From Micromonospora pattaloongensis (lineage in GTDB: Bacteria > Actinomycetota > Actinomycetes > Mycobacteriales > Micromonosporaceae): a stretch of 64,000 nucleotides of DNA. Below, in pieces: positions 44,466-52,457 of the stretch. Both the position numbers and the translations under genes were made by a program. Numbering within the stretch: position 1 is the stretch's first letter; every line of letters begins with the position of its first letter. Under the pieces are notes generated by a model. That model searched no databases. It worked only from the letters and a program-made list of their open reading frames with translations, and was not told where the DNA came from. Location of the stretch: positions 744,001-808,000 of the forward strand of contig NZ_FNPH01000001.1 of the NCBI RefSeq assembly GCF_900107255.1, in the 5' to 3' direction.

Positions 44466-44900
44466 TCACCGCACCCCGTCCGTGACCGCGCCCGCGGGCC
44501 GTCTCCGGTCCCACCAGATCGCCGCCCCGGTGACCAGCCCGCCGAGCCCTTCCCAGAACGCCACCCCCAGGAACCGGAGCGGCGCGACGTCGAAGACCAC
44601 CAGCAGGGTGAAGACCGTGAAGGTCAGCAGCCGGAACACCGCGCTGAACGAGAAGAACGGCTGCCAGTCCGTCGCGGCGGCGAGCAGGTAGTAGACGCCC
44701 ATGTTCAGGGACGCCATCGAGGACGCCGCCATGAACGTACGGGTGTGGTCGCCGGGAGCGCGTTCGGCCGGGGAGAGCTGCTCGAAACCGAGCAGGCCAA
44801 GCAGCACGTCGGGAGCGACCAGCCCGACGGCCCCGAGCAGCAGCGCCATCGCGCCGAAGACGGCGACCGTCCATCCTGGAGCAGAGCGGGGCAGCTTCAC
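44466..44900 (-). CDS. four-helix membrane protein of unknown function
   Basis: 144 residues from GTG, with AAGGA upstream. Four transmembrane helices (about 10-32, 55-75, 82-104 and 110-128) are joined by short loops; the second region reads MASLNMGVYYLLAAATDW. I do not recognise the family by name. It ends 31 nt before the kinase start on the same strand, so co-expression is possible. A TAGCCT -10 candidate (44951-44956 on the minus strand) lies about 50 nt upstream, overlapping the end of the cyclase gene. Confidence 0.75.
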   Translation of the reverse strand: MKLPRSAPGWTVAVFGAMALLLGAVGLVAPDVLLGLLGFEQLSPAERAPGDHTRTFMAASSMASLNMGVYYLLAAATDWQPFFSFSAVFRLLTFTVFTLLVVFDVAPLRFLGVAFWEGLGGLVTGAAIWWDRRRPAGAVTDGVR

Positions 44901-44948
44901 GCGCGGTCCTTCCGGCGACGGGGTGTCCGCAGTGGACCCGACGGCGGC

Positions 44949-47900
44949 CTAGGCTACCCGTCCGGAAGCCGTCAGATCATCGCCAGGTTGGCCAGGGCCA
45001 CCCCGTCCCGACGGCTCGTTCCCGACGATCCGCGCCCACACCGCGTCGGCCGCGGCCCGCTCGCTGGCCTGCTCGGTGGCGTACGCCAGCCGCACCGCCT
45101 CATCGGCGGCCGCCCGCGCCGCCTCGGCCTGCCCGGCCGCGGCCAGCGCCTCGGCGAGCACGGCGGACGCGACCACCCCGCTGCGGACGTCCTCGGCGGG
45201 CATCGCCACCGCCCGCTGCGCCCAGTCCAGCGCCTGGACCTGCTGGCCCTCGGCGAGCAGCGCCGACGCGTACCGGGCCAGCGCCAGCCGGCGCGGGAAC
45301 AACAGCGACGGCACGTTGGCGTTGGCGGCGATCGGCGCGAGCAGCCCGATCGCCATGGGCGGATCCCCGGCGGCCAACCGCGCCGCGGCGAGCAGCACCC
45401 GCGGCGCGACCTGGGCGGCCGCCAGCGGATTGTGCGGCTCGACCGAGGTGAGCACCCGACGCGCGTCACGTTCGGCCGACTCGACGTCGCCGCGGTCCAG
45501 CGAGACGAACCCACGCAGCGTCCCCGCCATCCCGGTCAACAGCGGGTGGCCGATCCGCTCCCCGTGACTCAGCGCGTCGCTGAACAGGTCGATGGCGTGG
45601 TCGGCCTGGCCGAGCCCGCGCGCCACCGCGCCACGGACCACGAGCGCGAAGCCACGCCCCCAGTCGTCGGAGGCCGCGTCGAAATCGCGGTACGCGCGAC
45701 GCGCCTCGCGATCGGCCTCGGCCAACTCGCCCAGCTCGGCGGCGGCGAACGCCTCGGTCGCCTGCAGCGTGCCGACCGCCCACGCCTCACCGACCCGCTC
45801 CCCGAAGGGCAGGAAGATCCGGGCCAGCCGGCGGGCCTCGGCGAGACGCCCGGCGAGCAGCCGGGCGAAGGCGGTCGTGCCGCGCAGCCAGGCGCGCCCG
45901 ACCGGGTCGCCGAGCTCGGCGAAGAGCCGGGCGGCCCGCCCGAGCACGGCGTCCGTGCCGGCGAAGTCGCCCCGGGTGGTGGTCACCCACGCGAGGTTCT
46001 GCAGCGACCACGCCTGGCCGCGCCGGTCCCCCGCCGCGACGTTGACCTGGTACGCGGCCGCGAACCGGCTGCTCGCCTGCGCGAGCCGGCCGGTGAGGAA
46101 GTCCGCCATCCCGAGCCGGCGCATCGACTCCGCCCGCTCGGCCGGCAACCCGGCGTCGGTCGCGACCTGCAGCGCCTCCCGCCACGCGGTGGAGGCGCGC
46201 TCCAGGTCGCCGAGGGCCCGGTGCGCCCGGCCGCTGACCAGCAGCGCCCCGGCGCGCGCGCCGGTGTCGTCCCCGGCGTTCGCGAGGATCTTCTCGGCGT
46301 CGGCGAGCGCGTCCGCGGGGCGGCCGCTCTGCAGCAGCGCCCGGGTGTGCACGAGCCGGTCCCCGCTCGGCACCGCCTCCCCGCCGAGCGCGACCGCGCG
46401 TTCCGCGTACTCGACGGCGAGCGCCGGCTCCCCGGCCGCCACCGCCCGTCGCGCCGCCCGCCCGAGCGCCGTGACGCCGAGCGGCATGACCGTGCGCGCC
46501 GTGGCGTCCGAGCGCAGCCCGACGGCGTCGGCGAGCGCGACGGCCCGCTCGACGTGGTCGGCGATGAAGTCGTCCCGCGCCGCGGCGGTCATCCCGGACG
46601 GCGCCGCGATGACCCCGTCCCCGGGCCGGATCACCGGGTTGATCTCATCGGGGGTGGGCGGCGCGGCCCAGCGCGCGAGATAGGCGTGCCGCTCGGCGAG
46701 GTCGGCCTTGCCGATCCCCGCGTACGCGGCCTCCCGCATCAAGGGGGTGGCGAAGGTGAAGCCACCGCGCGTGCGGTGCAGCATGCGGCGTTGCAGCAGC
46801 TCGTCGATCGCGCGCTCCAGCTCCACGGCGGCCACCGCGGCCGGACGGCCGTCCCGGCCACCCCGGCGTTCCCGCAGCGCCTGCAGCGTGCCGGCCGGGA
46901 CCGTGTCGCCGATGACGGCGGCGTCGCGGAGCACCGAGCGGGCGTCGGGGGGCAGCGCGTCGATACGGGCGGCGAGCACCGCCGCCAGGTCGCGGGAGAG
47001 CAGCCGGCTGCCCAGCGAACCCGGCGCGAGCCGCCACAACCCGGCGCCCTGGCCGGGGGCCTCGCGTCCCACCGTGGCGCGCTCGGTCGTCTCGGTCAGC
47101 GCGCCCCGCTTCATCAGCAGGGTGACGAGCTCGGCGAGGTAGAACGGGTTGCCCTGGGCGGTGGCGAGCAGCCGGTCGGCGTCCGACTGCGGCAGCCGCC
47201 CGCCATTGAGGTACGAGGTGAGCAGCCGGCCGGCGTCGGCGCCGCGCAACGGCGGCAACGGGTAGACCTCGGCGTCGGCGACCCGGGTCAACGTCCCGGC
47301 GGTGCGGACCAGCTCGGGACGGCCGAGCAGCAGGACGAGCACCGGACCGGTCAGCCGGGACAGCATCGCGCCGAGCGCGTCCACGGTGTCGGGGGTGGCG
47401 TCGTGCAGGTCGTCGACCACGAGCAGCAGCGGCGTCTGCAGGGCGAGCCCGCTCAGCAGCTCCGCCACGGCGATCGGAACGGCCTCGCCGTCCACGGCCG
47501 GACCCTCGGCGTCCCAGTCCGCGCTCGCCGGCACGCCGGTGGGCGCGCCGAGGTCGCCGTACCCGAGCAGGGCCAGCAACAGATCGGTGGCGATCGGCGG
47601 CGCGTCGGAACGCAGCCGGGACAGGCGCTGTCCGAGTCGCCGCAGCCGCTCCTCGACGACCGCCCGCGTGACGGCGGTGGCGGCGTCGGTCGGCAGACCG
47701 ACGGCGATCCGGACCAGGTCGGCGAGCGGCCCGAGCCGGCGACGCTCACCGAACGCGGCGCAGCGTACGGAGAGCACGCGCGCTCCGGTGTGGGTGGCGC
47801 GGCGGCCCGCGCCGACGTCGTGGCCGGCGGCGAAGCGCTCGGCCTCGGCCGCGAACCGCGACTTGCCGATCCCCGCCTCCGCGGTCACGACCAGCACCCG

Positions 47901-48659
47901 CGGCTCGCCCCGGTCGACGACCTCGGCGAGCCGGCCGGCGACCCGGCCGATCTCGGCCTCTCGGCCGACGAACGGCGCCTCGTCACCGAGCCCGGAGCGG
48001 GTGCCCGGCGCGTCGTGCAGACCGAGCAGCTCGTACGCCTCGACCGGCTCCCGCTTGCCCTTGAGTCGCAGCGGCCGCAGGTGTCGCCAGGAGGCCACGT
48101 GCCGGGTCGCGGCGGCGGTGGTGGCGCCGGCGTAGACCGCGCCGATCGCCGCCGCGTCGGCGAGCCGCGCGGCGGTGTTGACGGTGTCGCCGATGACGGT
48201 GTACTCGATCGCGGCCTGGATGCCGGCCACGACCTGACCGGTGTTGAGCCCGACCCGCAGCCCGAGCGGCGCGCCCCCGCCCCGCTCGTCGTCGAGCACC
48301 CGCCGGACGGCGCGCTGCATCGAGAGCGCGGCCCGGACGGCCCGCTCCGCGTCGTCCTCGTGCGCCACCGGGGCGCCGAAGACGGCCATGATCCCGTCAC
48401 CGGTCAGCTTGTCGACGTGGCCGCCGAAAGTCTTGACGGCGCCGGCGAGGGCGGCGAGGACACGGTCGGTCACCGCGCCGACGCGCTCGGGGTCGAGATC
48501 CTCGGACCACGAGGTGAAGTCCGACAAATCGCCGAAAAGCACGGTAACGACGCGGCGTTCGGCCGCCGGAAGGGACGCCGCAGCGGGCAGCGCGGCGCCA
48601 CAGTTGTGGCAGAACCGCCCGCCCGGCACGGCTACGGTTCCGCACACTGCGCAGGTCAC
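44949..48659 (-). CDS. class III adenylate/guanylate cyclase with AAA ATPase and TPR region
   Basis: 1236 residues from GTG overlapping the MBL gene stop (GTGA). Domain order: an N-terminal zinc ribbon (Cys 3, 6, 17, 20); a class III cyclase catalytic domain (about 35-215) with TVLFGDLSDFTSW, KLTGDGIMAVFGAP and YTVIGDTVNTAARLA; an ATPase of the AAA_16 type with AEAGIGKSRFA (about 255-270) and LLLVVDDLHD; then about 600 residues of helical TPR-like repeats. Metal aspartates are present. It probably makes cAMP or cGMP under control of its ATPase and repeat domains. Co-transcription with the MBL/RidA genes and proximity to crp suggest a cAMP circuit. Confidence 0.9.
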   Translation of the reverse strand: MTCAVCGTVAVPGGRFCHNCGAALPAAASLPAAERRVVTVLFGDLSDFTSWSEDLDPERVGAVTDRVLAALAGAVKTFGGHVDKLTGDGIMAVFGAPVAHEDDAERAVRAALSMQRAVRRVLDDERGGGAPLGLRVGLNTGQVVAGIQAAIEYTVIGDTVNTAARLADAAAIGAVYAGATTAAATRHVASWRHLRPLRLKGKREPVEAYELLGLHDAPGTRSGLGDEAPFVGREAEIGRVAGRLAEVVDRGEPRVLVVTAEAGIGKSRFAAEAERFAAGHDVGAGRRATHTGARVLSVRCAAFGERRRLGPLADLVRIAVGLPTDAATAVTRAVVEERLRRLGQRLSRLRSDAPPIATDLLLALLGYGDLGAPTGVPASADWDAEGPAVDGEAVPIAVAELLSGLALQTPLLLVVDDLHDATPDTVDALGAMLSRLTGPVLVLLLGRPELVRTAGTLTRVADAEVYPLPPLRGADAGRLLTSYLNGGRLPQSDADRLLATAQGNPFYLAELVTLLMKRGALTETTERATVGREAPGQGAGLWRLAPGSLGSRLLSRDLAAVLAARIDALPPDARSVLRDAAVIGDTVPAGTLQALRERRGGRDGRPAAVAAVELERAIDELLQRRMLHRTRGGFTFATPLMREAAYAGIGKADLAERHAYLARWAAPPTPDEINPVIRPGDGVIAAPSGMTAAARDDFIADHVERAVALADAVGLRSDATARTVMPLGVTALGRAARRAVAAGEPALAVEYAERAVALGGEAVPSGDRLVHTRALLQSGRPADALADAEKILANAGDDTGARAGALLVSGRAHRALGDLERASTAWREALQVATDAGLPAERAESMRRLGMADFLTGRLAQASSRFAAAYQVNVAAGDRRGQAWSLQNLAWVTTTRGDFAGTDAVLGRAARLFAELGDPVGRAWLRGTTAFARLLAGRLAEARRLARIFLPFGERVGEAWAVGTLQATEAFAAAELGELAEADREARRAYRDFDAASDDWGRGFALVVRGAVARGLGQADHAIDLFSDALSHGERIGHPLLTGMAGTLRGFVSLDRGDVESAERDARRVLTSVEPHNPLAAAQVAPRVLLAAARLAAGDPPMAIGLLAPIAANANVPSLLFPRRLALARYASALLAEGQQVQALDWAQRAVAMPAEDVRSGVVASAVLAEALAAAGQAEAARAAADEAVRLAYATEQASERAAADAVWARIVGNEPSGRGGPGQPGDDLTASGRVA

Positions 48660-49486
48660 GGTGTGTCCAACCCCACGACCCCGGGGTCGGATTCCCGGGT
48701 TTCCCGGTCGAGGTGGGCCAGCTGCGCCCGGACCGACCACTCGGCCGCCGGCCACAGCGACCGGTCCACGTCCGCGTAGACAGCGGCGACAACCTCCGAC
48801 GGCGTCCGGGCGCCCTGCGCGACGGCCTGCCGCACCTGATCGAGGCGGGCCCGGCGGTGCGCCAGATAGAACCGGGCCGCGGCGGCGCAGTCGGCCAGCG
48901 CCGGGCCGTGACCGGGCAGCGCCGGCAGGTCCTCGTACGCCGCGAGCGTCTCCAGGCTGGCCAGATAGTCCCCGAGGTCGCCGTCCGGGTGCGCGACCAC
49001 GGTCGTGCCCCGACCGAGAATGGTGTCGCCGGTGAACACCGCCCGGTCGCTGCCGCCCTCCACCAGGAAGCAGACGGAGTCGGCGGTGTGGCCCGGCGTG
49101 GGCACGGCGGTGATCGTCAGGCCGGCCGCCCGGAACAACGCACCGTCCGTCAGCGGGTCGTCGGGGCGCTGGTAGCCATCGGCCAGCCCCCACACGGGCG
49201 CCCCGGCGCGCCGCGCGAGCTCGTCGACCGCTTCGACGTGATCGGGGTGCCCGTGGGTGAGCAGGATCAGCGAGATCGGCGCATGGGCCATGATCGCGTC
49301 AAGGTGACCCTCGTCCAGCGGGCCGGGGTCGACGACCACGGCCTCGGCGGCACGCGGCGCGCGCAGCACCCAGGTGTTGGTGCCGTCGAGCGTCATCGGC
49401 CCCGGGTTGGGCGCGCGCAACAGCGTCACCCAACCCGGCAGCTGATCCGCCAGCGCCGCGGCCGGCGCGGTCACGTGCCCCGTCAT
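48656..49486 (-). CDS. metallo-beta-lactamase-fold hydrolase
   Basis: 276 residues. The zinc motif THGHPDH (His78, His80, Asp82, His83) is complete; later metal ligands lie in VPTPGHTADS and FTGDTI. A C-terminal helical extension is typical of the LACTB2-like group, whose members may act as ribonucleases. The orthologue Rv3677c lies next to crp in mycobacteria. The ATG has a TACCAT box seven nt upstream. The stop overlaps the cyclase GTG. Confidence 0.92.
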   Translation of the reverse strand: MTGHVTAPAAALADQLPGWVTLLRAPNPGPMTLDGTNTWVLRAPRAAEAVVVDPGPLDEGHLDAIMAHAPISLILLTHGHPDHVEAVDELARRAGAPVWGLADGYQRPDDPLTDGALFRAAGLTITAVPTPGHTADSVCFLVEGGSDRAVFTGDTILGRGTTVVAHPDGDLGDYLASLETLAAYEDLPALPGHGPALADCAAAARFYLAHRRARLDQVRQAVAQGARTPSEVVAAVYADVDRSLWPAAEWSVRAQLAHLDRETRESDPGVVGLDTP

Positions 49487-49493
49487 GGCTGCG

Positions 49494-49499
49494 ATGGTA
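49494..49499 (-). promoter_or_regulatory. -10 box of the MBL-cyclase unit
   Basis: TACCAT on the minus strand, seven nt before the MBL ATG, in the 49-nt gap after the RidA gene. Confidence 0.45.
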
Positions 49500-49535
49500 C
49501 GGCGCGGACCTGACGGGGCCGCGTCGACTTACGCG

Positions 49536-50021
49536 TCAGGCGACCTCGACGATGACCTCGACCTCGACCGGCGCGCCCAGCGGAAGCTCGGCGACGCCCA
49601 CCGCGCTGCGCGCGTGCCGGCCCGCCTCGCCGAAGACCGCGACGAAGAACTCCGAGGCGCCGTTGATCACGGCGGGCTGCCCGGTGAACCCCTCCGCCGA
49701 GGCGACGAAGCCGGTCACCTTGACGACCTTGACCACGTTCTCCAGGCCGACCAGCGCGTCGACCGCGGCGAGCGCGTTGAGCGCGCACTGCTGGGCGAGC
49801 TGCTTGGCCTGCTCCGGGGAGACGCCCGCGCCGACCTTGCCGGTGGCGAGCAGCTGCCCGTCGGCGATCGGCACCTGACCGGAAACGTAGACGTGCGTGC
49901 CCGACTGCACGGCCGGCACGTACGCCGCGACCGGCGGGACCACCTCGGGCAGCGTGAGACCGAGCTCGGCGAGCTTGGCGTGCGGGTCCACGGCGCCCGC
50001 CGCCGGCTGCGCGGCGGTCAC
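49536..50021 (-). CDS. RidA-family protein
   Basis: 161 residues from GTG that overlaps the DUF4177 gene stop (GTGA). The core GTHVYVSGQVPIADGQLLATGKVG and the C-terminal RSAVGVAELPLGAPVEVEV match RidA/YjgF deaminases, which clear reactive enamine/imine intermediates. This is the long form (extra 25-30 residues at the N-terminus) known from the crp-ponA2 region of actinobacteria (Rv3678c). The Arg usually found before SAVGVAELP is present. Confidence 0.9.
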   Translation of the reverse strand: MTAAQPAAGAVDPHAKLAELGLTLPEVVPPVAAYVPAVQSGTHVYVSGQVPIADGQLLATGKVGAGVSPEQAKQLAQQCALNALAAVDALVGLENVVKVVKVTGFVASAEGFTGQPAVINGASEFFVAVFGEAGRHARSAVGVAELPLGAPVEVEVIVEVA

Positions 50022-50173
50022 GACTTCGGCCGCTTGAGGTAGGCGACGAGCTGGTCCGGGTTGGGACCCGGCACCACGGCCACCAGCTCCCAACCGTCCT
50101 CGCCCCAGTTGTCGAGAATCTGCTTGGTCGCGTGGACCAGCAGGGGCACGGTCGAGTACTCCCACTTCTGCAT
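50018..50173 (-). CDS. DUF4177-like small protein
   Basis: 51 residues: a compact acidic/aromatic protein beginning MQKWEYSTVPLL with NWGEDGWELVAVVPG in the middle, the hallmark of DUF4177. An AAGGGAG Shine-Dalgarno lies about ten nt upstream, and the stop overlaps the RidA start as GTGA. The same pair exists in mycobacteria (Rv3678A-Rv3678c). Function unknown. Confidence 0.88.
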   Translation of the reverse strand: MQKWEYSTVPLLVHATKQILDNWGEDGWELVAVVPGPNPDQLVAYLKRPKS

Positions 50174-50207
50174 TGCTCGAAGGCTCCCTTGGCTCGGCTA
50201 CGGCGAC

Positions 50208-50213
50208 AGCCTA
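50208..50213 (-). promoter_or_regulatory. -10 box of the DUF4177-RidA unit
   Basis: TAGGCT on the minus strand, leaving a leader of about 30 nt that contains the AAGGGAG ribosome site. Confidence 0.4.
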
Positions 50214-50316
50214 CGGGCTCGCGGCGGCGCCGCGGACGAGCGCCGCCGCGGTGTCGCCGGCCCGTCCCGCGACACGCTCCCGGCCGCCGGGTCGGTGGAC
50301 GTCCGGCATCGACGGT

Positions 50317-50322
50317 TACCCT
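50317..50322 (+). promoter_or_regulatory. -10 candidate for the repeat-rich anchored protein
   Basis: TACCCT about 52 nt before the ATG at 50375; the leader ends in a GGGGGG ribosome site. Confidence 0.35.
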
Positions 50323-50374
50323 GACCGGCGGACGGCCGCAGCGGCCGGCCGGCACCACGACCCCGGGGGGAACG

Positions 50375-51385
50375 ATGACCCAACCGTCCGACGGCGGGAC
50401 GCAACCGCCGGACGGCCAGCCCGCGCAGCCGCCCCGGGCGGAGCCACCCGCGGCGCAGTCCACGCCCGCGCCCATGCCGCCCTCCGAGCCCGCGCCCTCC
50501 GGGCCGGCGCCCGCGCCCTCCGGGGCCGCGCCGGCGTCGGCGTCGGTACCGGACGAGCCGATCACCGCGCAGCTCCGGACGGTCGACACCGCGGCCGAGC
50601 GCCCGCCGGCGCCGCCCGCCGACGCGCCCACGGCGCATGTCCCGGTCCTCGGCGCGTCCGACCAGCCGACCCTGGTCGCGTCGCAGTCCGCCGAGCCCGT
50701 CCCCGCCGGTCCCAACCCCGGCCAGCCCGTGTCGGCGCAGCCGTACCCCGGAGAGCCCGTCTCCGCGCAGCCCTACCCCGGACAGCCGGTCTCCGGGCAG
50801 CCCTACCCCGGACAGCCCGTCTCCGCCCAGCCGTACCCCGGGCAGCCGGTCCCCGGACAGCCGTACCCGATGGGCGCCGGGGGTTTCCCCCAGCCCGGCT
50901 TCCCGCCCGGACATCCCGGCTTCCCGCCGCCGCCCGCCCCGAAGAACCGGCGGGGCCTGCTGATCACGTCGATCGTGCTCGCCGTGGTGCTGCTGCTCTG
51001 CGCCGGCGGCGGCATCGGGGCGTTCCTGCTGCTGCGTCAGGCCGAGAGCGGCGAGGGGGCTGCCGAGCCGGTAGCGGCGGTCGACAACTTCCTCCGCGCG
51101 GTCTACCAGGACCGGGACGCGGACAAGGCGGCCGGCATGGTCTGCTCCGAGGCGCGCGACCAGGCGGCGATCGCCAAGAAGGTCGATGAGGTCGAGGGGT
51201 ACGCGAAGACGTACAAGAGCCCGCGCTTTCGGTGGGACCCGCCGAAGGTCGACGAGCAGAACGCCGAGCGGGCGATCGTCTCCGCGAAGCTGACCATGAT
51301 CACCGGCGACGAGAAGACCTCCGAGCAGGCGCTGCGCTTCACCGTCGTGGAGAAGACCGGTTGGTGGATCTGCGAGGTCAGCTGA
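50375..51385 (+). CDS. membrane-anchored protein with Pro-rich repeats and NTF2-like outer domain
   Basis: 336 residues; GGGGGG before the ATG. Residues 1-190 are cytoplasmic, Pro/Ala-rich, with five ten-residue GQPVSAQPYP-type repeats and a FPPGHPGFPP stretch. One transmembrane helix (about 193-215) is followed by an outer domain of about 110 residues starting VDNFLRAVYQDRDADKA and ending KTGWWICEV. The outer domain has the same plan as the protein at 12177-12722. Proline-rich tails of this kind often recruit partners at the membrane. Function unknown. Confidence 0.8.
   Translation: MTQPSDGGTQPPDGQPAQPPRAEPPAAQSTPAPMPPSEPAPSGPAPAPSGAAPASASVPDEPITAQLRTVDTAAERPPAPPADAPTAHVPVLGASDQPTLVASQSAEPVPAGPNPGQPVSAQPYPGEPVSAQPYPGQPVSGQPYPGQPVSAQPYPGQPVPGQPYPMGAGGFPQPGFPPGHPGFPPPPAPKNRRGLLITSIVLAVVLLLCAGGGIGAFLLLRQAESGEGAAEPVAAVDNFLRAVYQDRDADKAAGMVCSEARDQAAIAKKVDEVEGYAKTYKSPRFRWDPPKVDEQNAERAIVSAKLTMITGDEKTSEQALRFTVVEKTGWWICEVS
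50720..50869 (+). repeat. five 30-nt tandem repeats
   Basis: Five contiguous in-frame 30-nt units (50720, 50750, 50780, 50810, 50840) encode G-Q/E-PVSAQPYP variants. Differences are mostly at third positions, suggesting selection on the peptide. Confidence 0.9.
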
Positions 51386-51410
51386 TTCCGCGACGCGTCG
51401 CCGGGCTGGC

Positions 51411-51416
51411 TACCCT
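51411..51416 (+). promoter_or_regulatory. -10 box of the first ArsA gene
   Basis: TACCCT six nt before the GTG at 51423. A GGAGG touches the GTG and is too close to serve it, so leaderless initiation is likely. Confidence 0.5.
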
Positions 51417-51422
51417 CGGAGG

Positions 51423-52400
51423 GTGAGGGTCGCTGAACAGTCCAACGGGCCGGTCAACCACGGTTGGCCGGCCCGGCTGCATGTCGTGACGGGCAAGGGC
51501 GGCGCCGGCAAGACCAGCGTCGCCGCAGCGCTCGCGCTGGCGCTCGCCGCCGAGGGGCGGCGGACGCTGCTGGTCGAGGTGGAGGGACGCCAGGGGATTT
51601 CTCAGCTCTTCGGGACGCCCCCGTTGCCCTACGAGGAGCGCCCGCTGCCGACCGCGGAAGGCAGCGCGGAGCTGCGCGCGCTCGCGGTCGATCCCGAGGA
51701 GGCGCTCCTCGAGTACCTGGACATGTTCTACAAGCTGGGGGCCGCCGGCCGCGCGCTGCGCAAGTTCGGCGCGATCGACTTCGCGACCACGATCGCCCCC
51801 GGTCTGCGCGACGTGCTGCTGACCGGCAAGGTCAAGGAGGCGACGACGCGGACGACGGACGGCAACCGCGTCTACCAGGCCGTCGTCCTCGACGCGCCGC
51901 CGACCGGGCGTATCGGACGTTTCCTCAACGTCACCGCCGAGACCGCCCGGCTGGCCAAGGTCGGGCCGATCAAGTCGCAGAGCGAAGGGGTCGCGGCGCT
52001 GCTCCGCTCGCCGATGACCGCCGTGCACGTCGTCACGCTGCTCGAGGAGATGCCGGTTCAGGAGACGGTCGACGCGATCGCGGAGCTGAACCAGCTCGAG
52101 ATCCCGATCGGCAAGGTGATCGTCAACGCCACCGGCGCGCCCCTGCTGACCAGCGGCCGGGTCACGCAGGCCGAGCTGCGCCAGGGGCTGGCCGCCGCGG
52201 GACTGCCGACCGACCGGGCCACCGTGGCCGGCCTGCTCACCGAGACGAAGGCGCACCGGACGCGGCTCGCGCTGGAGGAGTCGCTGCGCGCCGAACTCGC
52301 GGAGCTCGGGCGGCCCCTGGTCGAGCTGCCGCTGCTGCCCGGCGGGGTGGACCGCGCGAGCCTGGAGGAGCTGGCGACCGTGTTGCGGACAGCCAACTGA
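51423..52400 (+). CDS. ArsA/Get3-like ATPase, first of pair
   Basis: 325 residues from GTG. Deviant Walker A GKGGAGKT (24-31) with the signature Lys, VVLDAPPTGRIGRFL as switch II, and PIKSQSEGV. Belongs to the anion-transporting ATPase family. In M. tuberculosis the pair Rv3679-Rv3680 occupies the same place before whiB4 and has been proposed to form a heteromeric complex involved in envelope traits or glycerol/metabolite handling. No arsB or arsenite-binding Cys cluster is seen, so arsenic export is unlikely. Confidence 0.9.
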   Translation: MRVAEQSNGPVNHGWPARLHVVTGKGGAGKTSVAAALALALAAEGRRTLLVEVEGRQGISQLFGTPPLPYEERPLPTAEGSAELRALAVDPEEALLEYLDMFYKLGAAGRALRKFGAIDFATTIAPGLRDVLLTGKVKEATTRTTDGNRVYQAVVLDAPPTGRIGRFLNVTAETARLAKVGPIKSQSEGVAALLRSPMTAVHVVTLLEEMPVQETVDAIAELNQLEIPIGKVIVNATGAPLLTSGRVTQAELRQGLAAAGLPTDRATVAGLLTETKAHRTRLALEESLRAELAELGRPLVELPLLPGGVDRASLEELATVLRTAN

Positions 52401-52445
52401 CTCACACCCCGGCCGCTGTCCCGGCATTCGAGGGGTCGGCCCCTA

Positions 52446-52451
52446 TACGCT
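52446..52451 (+). promoter_or_regulatory. -10 box of the second ArsA gene
   Basis: TACGCT six nt before the GTG at 52458; leaderless start predicted in the 57-nt gap between the two ArsA genes. Confidence 0.45.
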
Positions 52452-52457
52452 CGATCA

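Noticed and set aside
44457-48779. 1440-codon open frame on the plus strand
   Set aside because: Shadow of the cyclase/AAA gene; repetitive Arg/Gly/Pro sequence with no domain.
50720-50869. CRISPR-like repeat array
   Set aside because: The 30-nt units are contiguous without spacers, in frame, and encode a Pro-rich peptide.
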